From the NCBI GenBank assembly GCA_910575755.1, contig CAJTFO010000002.1:124001-188000 (forward strand): 64,000 nucleotides of DNA. The letters are read 5' to 3'. Shown piece by piece: positions 44,022 to 53,064 of the stretch. Position 1 is the first letter of the stretch; every line of letters begins with the position of its first letter. The translations under genes and the position numbers were made by a program. The notes under the pieces were generated by a model. The model saw only the letters and a list, made by a program, of their open reading frames with translations, made no database searches and was not told the origin of the DNA. Source of the stretch: Desulfovibrionaceae bacterium. GTDB taxonomy: Bacteria > Desulfobacterota > Desulfovibrionia > Desulfovibrionales > Desulfovibrionaceae.

Positions 44022-45143
44022 TCATTCCAGCCGTTCCACAATGCCGCCGGCCAGCACTCTGCCGTCGGCGTCATAAAGGGCCGCCACCTGACCCGGCGCG
44101 CTGGGAAACTGCGGCTCGGCCAGAGTGATGCGCAGGCAACCGCCCTTGAGGCTGGCGCGGGCGGGAACAGCCCGCTGACGGTGGCGCAGACGCGCCAGAA
44201 CCTGTTCCGGCCAGTCCTCCGGCGGCACAAGAATATTGGCCGCCCCGGTGCGGCAGGCCGTCATGCCCAGCAGGGCGCGCGGCCCCACAATCAGGGCGTT
44301 GGCGGCCCTGTCCTTGCGCAGCACATAGAGCGCCTCACTGTGGGCGATGCCCAGTCCCCTGCGCTGGCCTTCGGTATAACGCCAAAGACCCTGATGCCGC
44401 CCTATTTCATGCAATCGGTCCGCTTGGCCCCCCGCTTTTTCGGCCAGCAGCACCGGTCCGGCCCCCGGCGCTTCCATGCCGCGGGCGCGCCAGCGGGCCG
44501 CCAGAAAGGCCTGATAGGCGGCTTCACCGTCCGGCACAAAGCAGATGTCCTGGCTTTCACGCGGCAGCGGCACGCTCAGCCCCGCCTCGGCCACCAGGGC
44601 CATGCTCCTGGCCTTGTCCTGATCCGCCAGGGGAAAAAGAGCGCGTTGCAGGCGCTCCGGGGGCGTCAGACTGAGAAAATAGCTCTGGTCCTTGGCGCTG
44701 TCGCGCGCGGCGGCCAGCAGCGGCGGGGCGGCGGCGTTCTCCCGGCCGGGCGGCAGCAGACGGGCGTAATGGCCTGTGGCCAGCCTGTCCGCGCCCAGAG
44801 CCAGGGCCGCGTCCAGCAAGGCTCCGAACTTCACGGCCCGGTTGCAGAGCGCGCAGGGATTGGGCGTGCGTCCCTGCGCATAGGCGCGGGCAAAGGGATC
44901 CATGACTTCACGCTGAAAGACGGCGCGCAGATCCACTGTGTGCAGGGGGATGCCCAGCATGCCGCAGGCGGCCTCCAGACCAGGCAGAGGGTCGGCGGCC
45001 TCGCCGGGGCGGGGGGCGGAGCGCGCCGGCAGAAAACGACCGTGCAGGGCCAGAAGGTCGTAACCCGCCCGGCGCAACAGCAGCAGGGCGCAAAGGCTGT
45101 CCACGCCGCCGCTGACGGCAACGGCCACCCTGGCGCGCTTCAT
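44022..45143 (-). CDS. mnmA: tRNA-specific 2-thiouridylase
   Basis: A 373-residue MnmA (TrmU), which thiolates U34 of Lys, Glu and Gln tRNAs using ATP and a sulfur relay. The PP-loop is AVAVSGGVDSLCALLLL. The catalytic cysteines are in TPNPCALCNRAVKFG and in ESQDICFVPDG. TGHYARL and KDQSYFLSLTP are also conserved. It starts 12 nt after the ABC ATPase stop, so it may be read from the amino acid transporter transcript. Together with MnmE it modifies the same wobble base. Confidence 0.95.
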   Translation of the reverse strand: MKRARVAVAVSGGVDSLCALLLLRRAGYDLLALHGRFLPARSAPRPGEAADPLPGLEAACGMLGIPLHTVDLRAVFQREVMDPFARAYAQGRTPNPCALCNRAVKFGALLDAALALGADRLATGHYARLLPPGRENAAAPPLLAAARDSAKDQSYFLSLTPPERLQRALFPLADQDKARSMALVAEAGLSVPLPRESQDICFVPDGEAAYQAFLAARWRARGMEAPGAGPVLLAEKAGGQADRLHEIGRHQGLWRYTEGQRRGLGIAHSEALYVLRKDRAANALIVGPRALLGMTACRTGAANILVPPEDWPEQVLARLRHRQRAVPARASLKGGCLRITLAEPQFPSAPGQVAALYDADGRVLAGGIVERLE

Positions 45144-45155
45144 GGGGCTGTTCGC

Positions 45156-45891
<736 letters not shown>

Positions 45892-45905
<14 letters not shown>

Positions 45906-46695
45906 AGTAGTTCAGCCTGGATTCCATGATGCTCACGCATTTGGAGAGTACGAGGGTGATGATCAGATAGATCAGCGCGATGACCGTGTACGTCTCGAAG
46001 TACAGATATGTGGTGCCCACAAAGCTGCGGGCGCGCTGCATGATGTCGGGCACGGCCATGATGGAAACAAGGGAGGTATCCTTGAGCATGGCGATGCACT
46101 CGTTGCCCACGGGCGGCAGGATGGTTCGCCAGGCCTGGGGCAGCACCACATAGAACATGGTCTGGAAGCGGTTGAGGCCCAGGGAGCGCGCGGCTTCGCT
46201 CTGCCCCTTGGAAATGGCCATGATGCCCGCGCGGAACACTTCGCCCATGTACGCGCCGTAACAGACGCTGATGGCAATGACCGCCGAGGTGATGCCGCTG
46301 ACCTGAAAGAAGCGGGACAGGGCGTAATAAATGTAAAACAACTGCACCAGCAGCGGTATGCCGCGCACCACCTCCACATAGGTGGAGGCCATGAGATTGA
46401 TGACGCGGTTGCGCGAAATGCGCCCCAGGCCGGTCAGCAGCCCCAGAGGCACGGCGCAGCAGATGGACATGACCGTGATTTTGAAGGTGATCAGCACGCC
46501 GTCCGGCAGATAGAGCAGGATGCGCAGATAGGGCTCCGGCCAGAGCAGGCAGAGCGCGAACAGGGCGCACACCGCGCCCACCAGGGCAATGGACCAGGCG
46601 TTGATCAGCCGCCATTCACGCGGGTCTGGAATGGAGCCCCCGTCCGTGACCATGACGATATTGCCCTTGCTGTGAGTGTCGTTGGGTTCGGGCAT
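45892..46695 (-). CDS. Polar amino acid ABC transporter permease
   Basis: A 267-residue HisM/GlnP-type permease. Helices from residue ~30; [20 protein letters not shown] is the characteristic segment and [29 protein letters not shown] is the EAA loop. A hydrophilic N-terminal ~30 residues precedes helix 1. ATG at 46695 is supported by an upstream AAAGG; the frame extends to 46761 without conservation. Only one permease is encoded, so it probably acts as a homodimer. Confidence 0.92.
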
Positions 46696-46776
46696 GCGCG
46701 CCGCCTTTGCAGTTAGTGGTGGACGCGGGCGGGGACGGAGCCGCCCGCCCGCGCGTCGCAACAGGAGCAGATTCGC

Positions 46777-47529
46777 TTACTTGCTAGGGCCCATCCACTT
46801 TTCGATCAGCTGGGCTTCCAGGCCGGATTCCTTGACCTGCCTGATGCCCTTGTTCAGCTTGTCCACCAGATCCTGGCGGCCCTTGCGCACGGTGAAGCCG
46901 TAGTATTCCTTGTCGTCGGTTTTGAAGGAGAGGTTCAGCTTGCCGGCATAGTCGGCCTTTTTGTTCACATAGAACATGGCCACGGGGCTGTCGCAGATCA
47001 CCGCGTCAAGACGGCCGCCCACCATGTCCTGAATGGCCAGACCCACGTCGTCGTATTCCTTGAGGTCCGCGCCCACATCGGCTTTGCGCATCACGAAGAT
47101 GCCCGTGGTGCCGATCTGGCCGCCCACTTTCTTGCCCTTGAGGTCAGCCAGGCTCTTGATGTTCGTGCCCGCGGGCAGCACCACGGCCTGAACCACTTCA
47201 TAGTAGGGGTCGGAGAAGTCGAACTGCTTCTGCCGTTCGGGGGTGATGGTGGTGGAAGAAGCCACGATGTCGTATTTGCCCGTGGCCACGCCGCCGAAAA
47301 TGCCGTCCCAGGCGATGTTGCGCACGTCCACCTCAAAACCGGCGGCCTTGGCCACCGCGCGGATGTAATCCGTGGAATAGCCTTCAGGCTGTTTCTGGGC
47401 GTTGAGCATTTCCATGGGCGGCCAGGTGCAGTCGCTGGCCACGGTGTACTTTTCCGCCGCTATGGCCTGGCAGCCGAAGAGCGTCAGCATGAGCAGAGCA
47501 AGCAGGGCAAGGGTAACTCCGCGAAACAT
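46777..47529 (-). CDS. Polar amino acid ABC transporter substrate-binding protein
   Basis: A 250-residue periplasmic family-3 binding protein. The signal sequence ends either at a lipobox-like LFGC (Cys20) or at AIAA before EKYTVASD. Conserved strands: VASDCTWPPMEMLN, GFEVDVRNIAWDGIFGGVAT, KYDIVASSTTITPERQKQFDFSDPYYE and the C-terminal LIEKWMG. First gene of the transporter operon, followed by permease, ATPase and mnmA. Confidence 0.93.
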   Translation of the reverse strand: MFRGVTLALLALLMLTLFGCQAIAAEKYTVASDCTWPPMEMLNAQKQPEGYSTDYIRAVAKAAGFEVDVRNIAWDGIFGGVATGKYDIVASSTTITPERQKQFDFSDPYYEVVQAVVLPAGTNIKSLADLKGKKVGGQIGTTGIFVMRKADVGADLKEYDDVGLAIQDMVGGRLDAVICDSPVAMFYVNKKADYAGKLNLSFKTDDKEYYGFTVRKGRQDLVDKLNKGIRQVKESGLEAQLIEKWMGPSK

Positions 47530-47648
47530 AGGGCCTCCTTAAGATTGCGTATGGTCAAAGGGCATGCCGGTCGCGCCGGAACACTCCGCCGGCCACGGGC
47601 CGGAACCTGCCCATCTTTAGCTGTGGGCGCGGCCGTCGTCAAGGGCGC

Positions 47649-48305
47649 TCAACGATTTCCGGAGGGACCGTCCTCGTCGTCGTCCTCCTCACGGGGCATG
47701 GCCGCAACGGCGCGCGGCGCATGCCCGCCGGAGGGCAGGTCATTGTCGTACTCATCGTTGCGTTCGTCCCTGAGGGCCTGCTGCAGAAACCAGTCTTCGC
47801 GAATGCGCCAGGAGGCCGCGGCGGTATAGGCGGGCGAGGAATAGCCCACGGAAAGAACCAGGGTGCGGCGGGCATGTTCCTGCAGACGGATCAGCAGGGG
47901 CGTGAAATCCGCGTCGCCGGACAGGATGATGAATTCGTCAAAGTGGGTGGAGTGGGACAGGTCGTCCATGCAGTCCATGACCAGATGGATGTCGGTGCTG
48001 GTTTTGCCGCGCGAGGTCAGCGGCGGGCAGTCCACCACCTGAAAGGCGCTGCGGATGAAGGAATTGCGGAACTCCTGATAGCGCTGCGGATTCAGATAGC
48101 AGGTGCGCTTGAGAATGCGGCGGCGCACCCCCTCCCCGTACAGAATGCGCAGGGCATGGTTTTCGATCCAGCGCACCCAGCGATAGGGCGCCAGGCCGAA
48201 TGCCTTGGCGGCTTCCGGGTCCGCTTCCAGAAAACGGGTATAGATATTGTCAAAGTCCACATACAAGGCGCTGAAAACTTCGTCAAAACCGGTAAATCGT
48301 GCCAT
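47649..48305 (-). CDS. NYN domain protein (LabA/DUF88-like PIN-fold nuclease)
   Basis: A 218-residue NYN-domain protein, a PIN-like fold with Asp-rich metal site found in putative RNases. Acidic motifs: ALYVDFDNIYTRF (first Asp pair), STDIHLVMDCMDD and FIILSGDADFTPLLIRL, the characteristic SGDxDF. An acidic C-terminal tail ends the protein. AGGAG lies only 3 nt before the ATG at 48305; an ATG at 48326 is in frame and would overlap that site. Divergent from the O-antigen ligase gene. Possible roles are RNA processing or degradation. Confidence 0.85.
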   Translation of the reverse strand: MARFTGFDEVFSALYVDFDNIYTRFLEADPEAAKAFGLAPYRWVRWIENHALRILYGEGVRRRILKRTCYLNPQRYQEFRNSFIRSAFQVVDCPPLTSRGKTSTDIHLVMDCMDDLSHSTHFDEFIILSGDADFTPLLIRLQEHARRTLVLSVGYSSPAYTAAASWRIREDWFLQQALRDERNDEYDNDLPSGGHAPRAVAAMPREEDDDEDGPSGNR

Positions 48306-48474
48306 ATGCTCCTCAAAATACGTCATAAAGTGAATAGTGAAACGCGTTACTATAGTGCCTTAGGCCAGGCAAGACAAGAGCGTGTCGCTTGAATTTGCCC
48401 GCCCGGACGGGTATGCTGAAGCCGGCGACGCCGCGGGCCGGGACGGGCCGCGGCCGCGCGAGGCGGGAGGTAGG

Positions 48475-49806
48475 ATGCGGAAAATTTTTGGGGCCGGCCC
48501 TTGGCTTGTGTCTGTTCTGGCGTCCTGGCGCGCCATGCGGCGGGAACAGCCGGGCGAATTCTGGTTCGCCTGCCTGTTCTGGTCATTCTGGCTTTCGCTG
48601 GCCTCCTTCCCCATCGGCTACGGCATGCGTGAGGTCATGCCGGTGCTCGGCTTTATTTTTCTGCTGCTCTATTACCGCCACCAGTGGCGCAACAGCGTGT
48701 TGCGCCGCCTTGATGCGCGCTGGCTGTTCCTGTGCCTCTGGCTCATGATCGGCATTGGCGTCTGTTTTTCCACAGACCCCGTGGCCTCCCTGCTGCACGC
48801 GGGCACGGGCGTCAACAAGGCTTTCATTCTTCCTTTCATCGCCATGGAATGCGTGCGTGACGTGAGGGATCTGCGCCGCCTGGTCTGGGCCTGCGCGCTG
48901 GCCTGCTTCTGGCAGGGGCTGGACGGCGTGTGGCAGACGATCACGGGCCGGGATTTCATCATGGGGTATGCCTGTAATGCCGGGCGGTTGACCGGCAGTC
49001 TGGGCGACTATACGGTGGGCAACTACATTGCCCTGGCCCTGATTCCCGCCTTCGGCCTCTGGTTTATTCTGCGGCGCGGTCTGGATGCCGTGAGTTCCGC
49101 CTTTCTCTGTCTGGCCGTATTCTGGCCGGCGTTTTTTCTGTTGCAGGGGGCGGCCAGCCGAAGCGGCGCGCTGGCCCTGGCCGCCTCTCTCGGCTTCTGG
49201 GCCCTGCTGCGCCGACAGCGCTGGCAGTGGAGTCTTCTGCTCTGGCCGCTGCCGGCTCTTGGGCTGTTCGTTCTCTGCCAGGGGCAACGCCTGACGCCGG
49301 CATATGTGATCGACGACGGTCGCTGGAGTCTCTGGGGTCTGGGCTGGCGCGTTTTTCTGGAACATCCCTGGTTCGGGGCCGGGGCCGGACAGTACAATGC
49401 GGCCTTCCGCGCTCTGGGGCTTGCGCCGGTCAGGGATGCAATCACCATCAGCCACCCGCACAACCTTTATCTGGATATGCTTTATGCCCACGGCCTGGTG
49501 GGCTTCTGCCTGGGCATGATTTTTCTGCTGGGCTTCCTGTGGTGGGGTTACAAGCGCATCAGGCCGCGCCTGGCGGAAGAATATGCGGAAAAGCGTCCGA
49601 CTCCCTACTGGCGTCTGACGGCCTGGTTCTGGATCGGCTTTGCGGGCTGGCTCGTCAACGGCATCTTCGGACATGACTTTTACCGCATCTGGTGGCTCGC
49701 CCTGGCCATGAGTCATCTGGGCGTAATGATAGGCGCGGTGGTCAATGGCGCGGATCAGAAGCCGGTCTGGCCGCCGTGCGCCGCCAAGGGGGAAGAGCAG
49801 GGCTGA
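48475..49806 (+). CDS. O-antigen ligase family protein
   Basis: A 443-residue polytopic membrane protein of the Wzy_C/WaaL superfamily. About ten to twelve helices and a large periplasmic loop before ITISHPHNLYLDMLYAHGLVG, the conserved H-x(1-2)-HNxYL segment of O-antigen ligases and polymerases. GNYIALALIPAFGLWFIL and RSGALALAASLGF are also typical. GGAGG precedes the ATG at 48475. It probably joins O-polysaccharide to lipid A core or polymerises a surface glycan, acting on the periplasmic face of the inner membrane. Confidence 0.85.
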   Translation: MRKIFGAGPWLVSVLASWRAMRREQPGEFWFACLFWSFWLSLASFPIGYGMREVMPVLGFIFLLLYYRHQWRNSVLRRLDARWLFLCLWLMIGIGVCFSTDPVASLLHAGTGVNKAFILPFIAMECVRDVRDLRRLVWACALACFWQGLDGVWQTITGRDFIMGYACNAGRLTGSLGDYTVGNYIALALIPAFGLWFILRRGLDAVSSAFLCLAVFWPAFFLLQGAASRSGALALAASLGFWALLRRQRWQWSLLLWPLPALGLFVLCQGQRLTPAYVIDDGRWSLWGLGWRVFLEHPWFGAGAGQYNAAFRALGLAPVRDAITISHPHNLYLDMLYAHGLVGFCLGMIFLLGFLWWGYKRIRPRLAEEYAEKRPTPYWRLTAWFWIGFAGWLVNGIFGHDFYRIWWLALAMSHLGVMIGAVVNGADQKPVWPPCAAKGEEQG

Positions 49807-49865
49807 AGCTGTCCGCATGGTCTCGCCTGAAAGCGGGGGACTGACATCGCCGGGCAAGGCCCTGA

Positions 49866-50666
49866 TTATTCCTGCTCGAATTCGTTCTCGCGCGGCGGGT
49901 TTTTGAGCTGTCCGCTCTGCCGCAGTACGGTCAGGGCCTCGTCCTTGGTGATGATCCGGCCCTTGCAGCGCGCGTTTTGCAAACCATTTTCCGGGCAATA
50001 GCCCAGTTGCACGCAGTTGGGCCCCGCACCCTCGAACAGGTCGGGCGCGGCCTGTCGGCAGAGGCGCAGCATCTTCCAGGCCAGATCGCGGATTTCATGC
50101 TGGGCGTTGCGACAGCAGCGGATGGCGAACCAGTCCAGCAGGGCGTGGGCGTTCATGCCGATGATGGCCTTGAACTCCGTGGCCTGAGGCTTCAGATAGC
50201 GCAGATTTTCTTCAGGCAGTCCGGCTTCCAGGCCGGCCGCGTACCACTGGCGGGTCAGGTCGGCCAGCTGCCGGCCGCTGAGCGTGGCCGTGCCGCCGTC
50301 GGGCAGGGTTACAGAGGCGGAAAATTCCGCCACCTCGCGTGGATAGACCACGGAAAAACGCCGCTTGCCGTTCAGCTCCGCCCGGCCGGACTTGATCAGG
50401 TAGGAGGCCAGACGCTTGCGCACCAGTTGGGTTTCGGTCACGCGCGAGTAGCCCTCCACGCCGAAAAGGAAAAAATCGAACTCCAGAGCGGCGCGGTGCC
50501 CGCTGGAGAGAATGTTCTTCACAATCTGGCGGGAATAGGGCGAGGCCGCGATGTCCTCCAGCTGGCGTTCGCTGCGCACGAAGCGCGCCGCCAGATCCGT
50601 GTATATTCTGCCGCCGCCCGCGAGCAGCAGCACCTTTCCGTTGCCGGTATAGTTCTCTTCAAGCAT
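49866..50666 (-). CDS. thyX: FAD-dependent thymidylate synthase
   Basis: A 266-residue flavin-dependent thymidylate synthase (dUMP to dTMP using methylene-folate and NADPH). The ThyX motif RHR-x7-S is present in variant form RKRLASYLIKS, preceded by VTETQLV. SSGHRAALEFDFFLFGVEG corresponds to the conserved SxxHxxxxEH strand with Asp in place of His. TEFKAIIGMNAHALLDWFAIRC and AQHEIRDLAWKML match the dUMP/FAD-binding end. A Cys-rich tail (CVQLGYCPENGLQNARCKG) is a lineage feature. No thyA is visible in the window. Confidence 0.88.
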   Translation of the reverse strand: MLEENYTGNGKVLLLAGGGRIYTDLAARFVRSERQLEDIAASPYSRQIVKNILSSGHRAALEFDFFLFGVEGYSRVTETQLVRKRLASYLIKSGRAELNGKRRFSVVYPREVAEFSASVTLPDGGTATLSGRQLADLTRQWYAAGLEAGLPEENLRYLKPQATEFKAIIGMNAHALLDWFAIRCCRNAQHEIRDLAWKMLRLCRQAAPDLFEGAGPNCVQLGYCPENGLQNARCKGRIITKDEALTVLRQSGQLKNPPRENEFEQE

Positions 50667-50851
50667 GACACGCTTCCGTAAAGATATTTTTGGGCATTAT
50701 TCATGCCATTGCCCTGGCCTGCGCAGCAGGGTGGATTTCAGAGCCTTCATCTGATGAAATCAGGTAAATGCCCTGTTGGCCGCGCAAGCGGGCAAGCACG
50801 CCCAATGAGCGGAAAAACCACGCCTTTTCCGCGCAGTGACGGCGGCGAACA

Positions 50852-50875
50852 GATTGAAAATTTACATTTTCAATC
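50852..50875. promoter_or_regulatory. AT-rich perfect palindrome upstream of thyX
   Basis: Two perfect 10-nt inverted arms (50852-50861 and 50866-50875) with a 4-nt centre, in a conspicuously AT-rich stretch between the ThiS-like stop and thyX (50667-50912, which holds no gene I can support). The TGAAAAT/ATTTTCA half-sites resemble Fur-type boxes, but the spacer is longer than the published Desulfovibrio form as I recall it. It may be an operator or a terminator hairpin. Confidence 0.45.
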
Positions 50876-50912
50876 GAAAAATGCCATAGATATTTTCAAG
50901 AGAAAAAATATT

Positions 50913-51170
50913 CTACCCTGACGAAGCAACCTTGCGCACGAGCAGATCATCATTGGGCCAGATACGACGGTCAGGCGTGAGCAATTGGCCCTCCCGCGCC
51001 ACCAGGGCGCTTTCCTCGGCCAGACCCAGAGCCTCCAGCAATTGCCGGGCGGTTTTGGGCCGCGGCAGGGAAAGGCGACTTTCCTCAGGCTGCACGAGCA
51101 CGGTCACGCGCGCGCCTGTGTGCTCCGGTCTGACAATACGCATGTGCTTTTCGGCTTCCAGTATCGGCAT
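50913..51170 (-). CDS. ThiS/MoaD-like ubiquitin-fold protein
   Basis: An 85-residue small protein resembling ThiS/MoaD sulfur carriers: a short beta segment (ARVTVLVQPEES), the helix TARQLLEALGLAEESAL, VAREGQLLTPDRRIWPNDD and a final strand LLVRKVASSG. Carriers of this type end in Gly-Gly, which is adenylated and thiocarboxylated. Here the end is Ser-Ser-Gly, so activation is uncertain. ATG 51170 has GGAG 8 nt upstream; ATG 51143 is also possible. No thiF/moeB-like E1 gene is nearby. Confidence 0.7.
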   Translation of the reverse strand: MPILEAEKHMRIVRPEHTGARVTVLVQPEESRLSLPRPKTARQLLEALGLAEESALVAREGQLLTPDRRIWPNDDLLVRKVASSG

Positions 51171-51245
51171 ACGCTTTTCTCCATTGCGCGCGGGGGCGGT
51201 GCGCGATTTCGCGCGGTTTTGCGTTTCAGACAATGCGCCTTTTCC

Positions 51246-52223
51246 TCATGACAGAAAATAATACAGCAGCGTTACCAGCGCCATGCTGACGGCGCGCAAT
51301 CCCTGGTTGGCCAGAACCAGGCGCAGGGCCAGACCGGGGCGGAAAAAGCCCGCATAGGACGGCAACTGGTGCCGGATGGCCCGCATGGGCGTGGACAATA
51401 TGTTGCCCACCAGCAGGGCCAGAACCACGTCGCGCGGCGCAAGCCCCCCGGTCTGCAGCACGCTGCCCGCCGCGCCCAGGGCCGCGCCCAGTTCGGCGGC
51501 CAGATGCAGCGCAATAATGCCCATAGCCTGCGGCTTGAGAAAGGAAAGCCAGCCCATATGCGCGGTGAGCCACGCTTCGGCCAGACTGAAAAAGCCGTAG
51601 CGCTGCAAAAGGTACATCAGCACATAGACCGGCGCCGTGAAATACACGAGCCTGGGCAGGCGGCGGAGAAAGCGCCTCCAGGCCTTGCGCAGGGCCGCGC
51701 CCCAGTCCGTCGGCGTCGCATCGTCCACCTTGCAGACCAGGCAGCCCGGCGCGGGCGGCGGCAGCAGGCGGCGCGCCAGCAGCACGGTAAGGCCCGTGCG
51801 CCCGGCGGCGGCCAGCAGAGTGAGGCCCACATACGCCACGGCGGGCGCGCCCAGCACCGGCCAGGTCAGCAGAAAAATAGTGGGCGTGTGCACCAGATAG
51901 GCGGGCAGGCTGTTGAAAAGATTGGCCAGCATCAGCTCGCGGTTCGATATTTCCCCCGCCGCATGGCTGTCGGATAAAAGGCCGTTGGCCGCCGCCGGCG
52001 AAACAAAAGCCAAGGAAAAGGAGGCCCCGGCCACGTCGCGCAGATGGGCCGCGCGGGCCAGGGGCGCGGCCAGACGGGCCAGATGGCGCGTCCAGCGCAG
52101 GGCCTCCAGCAGGTTGGCCACAAGCAGGCCCACGGCCAGCCCCAGCAAGAGGCGCAGCATGGGCCAGAACAGGGCATGCCAGAGGGCGGCCAGAGAAAGG
52201 GGGGCGTCGGGGTTCGACAGCAT
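51246..52223 (-). CDS. Nucleoside recognition (Gate) domain membrane protein
   Basis: A 325-residue polytopic membrane protein with two Gate-like modules, related to SpmA/SpmB/YjiH nucleoside-recognition proteins. Residues ~15-150 include FSLAFVSPAAANGLLSDSH and NSLPAYLVHTPTIFLL. The second half contains ELGAALGAAGSVLQTGGL and VLALLVGNILSTPMRAIRHQ. About eight helices. The transported or sensed substrate is unknown. It lies 12 nt below rnhA on the same strand. Confidence 0.8.
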   Translation of the reverse strand: MLSNPDAPLSLAALWHALFWPMLRLLLGLAVGLLVANLLEALRWTRHLARLAAPLARAAHLRDVAGASFSLAFVSPAAANGLLSDSHAAGEISNRELMLANLFNSLPAYLVHTPTIFLLTWPVLGAPAVAYVGLTLLAAAGRTGLTVLLARRLLPPPAPGCLVCKVDDATPTDWGAALRKAWRRFLRRLPRLVYFTAPVYVLMYLLQRYGFFSLAEAWLTAHMGWLSFLKPQAMGIIALHLAAELGAALGAAGSVLQTGGLAPRDVVLALLVGNILSTPMRAIRHQLPSYAGFFRPGLALRLVLANQGLRAVSMALVTLLYYFLS

Positions 52224-52235
52224 GGCGCGGCGGCG

Positions 52236-52715
52236 TCAGGCCTCCTCAGACCGGAAGCCGGGATCCGGCGGCAAATCCCGCCGCCCGGCAAAAGCGCGCG
52301 CCAGAACGTCGCAACGCTCGTTTTCCGCATGACCCGCGTGCCCGCGCAGCCAGTGCAGACGCACCGCGTGGCGCTTCAGCTCAGGCAGCAGCTTTTGCCA
52401 CAGGTCCACATTCTTGACCGGTTTTTTATCGGCCTTGACCCAGTTTTTCTTCTGCCAGGACGTGAGCCAGCCTTTTTCAACCGCATTGCGGACGTATTGC
52501 GAATCTGTATACAGTTCCACCGCGCAGGGTTCTTTGAGGGTAGCCAGGGCCTCCAGCACGCCGGTGATCTCCATGCGGTTGTTGGTGGTCAGGCGGAAGC
52601 CGCCCGACAGTTCCTTGCGATGTTCCGTGCCTTCCAGACGCAGCACGGCGGCCCAGCCGCCGGGGCCGGGATTGCCCAGACAGGAACCATCAGTGTGAAT
52701 AACGACCTGCTTCAT
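52236..52715 (-). CDS. rnhA: Ribonuclease HI
   Basis: A 159-residue RNase HI that cleaves RNA in RNA-DNA hybrids. The four catalytic carboxylates and His are seen: VVIHTDGSCLGNPGPGGW (Asp), NNRMEITGVLEAL (Glu), YTDSQYVRNAVEKGW (Asp) and HWLRGHAGHAENERCDVLAR (His and Asp). The basic handle region WQKKNWVKADKKPVKNVDLW is intact. Normal length, single domain. Confidence 0.96.
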   Translation of the reverse strand: MKQVVIHTDGSCLGNPGPGGWAAVLRLEGTEHRKELSGGFRLTTNNRMEITGVLEALATLKEPCAVELYTDSQYVRNAVEKGWLTSWQKKNWVKADKKPVKNVDLWQKLLPELKRHAVRLHWLRGHAGHAENERCDVLARAFAGRRDLPPDPGFRSEEA

Positions 52716-53064
52716 AAGCGCTTTTCAACCTTCTTGCTGCATTGCGGACAAATTCTCCGGCGGCAAGCATACACGTCTCCCGCCGGACGGGCAAATGGGC
52801 CGGCGGGCCCGCCCTTCAGCCTGCTCCCGAGGGGATTGCCCGGCCGCGCAGGGCGGACGCCTCTTGTGCGGATTTTTGCAGCATCCGCTTTTTCAGGCAG
52901 ACGCCGGTTCACTTTCATGCCCTTGCCCCGGGCGTTTGCGCGGCTGCGGAGTGCGGCTGCCGCCGGGCGGCGCGTCGGCTTTGACATTTGCGCCCGTGCG
53001 GCTATCTTCGTGTCTGTCTGTACCCCTGAACAACAGCGCCGCGCACGGCGCGCAAAGAGATTTT
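52716..53064. other. Divergent intergenic region rnhA / membrane protein
   Basis: A 349-nt gap. It contains a clear plus-strand promoter near its right end. Nothing else (no small gene, RNA or repeat) could be supported; an in-frame extension of the membrane protein through it lacks conserved sequence. Confidence 0.6.
52981..53008 (+). promoter_or_regulatory. Sigma-70 promoter upstream of membrane protein gene
   Basis: A perfect TTGACA (52981-52986), 16-nt spacer, TATCTT (53003-53008). This would give a leader of about 50 nt before the ATG at 53065, which is preceded by AAAGAGA. Confidence 0.6.

Noticed and set aside
50852..50875. Calling the palindrome a Fur box
   Set aside because: The half-sites resemble one, but the 4-nt centre differs from the single-base spacer I recall for Desulfovibrio Fur sites, and thyX is not a usual Fur target.
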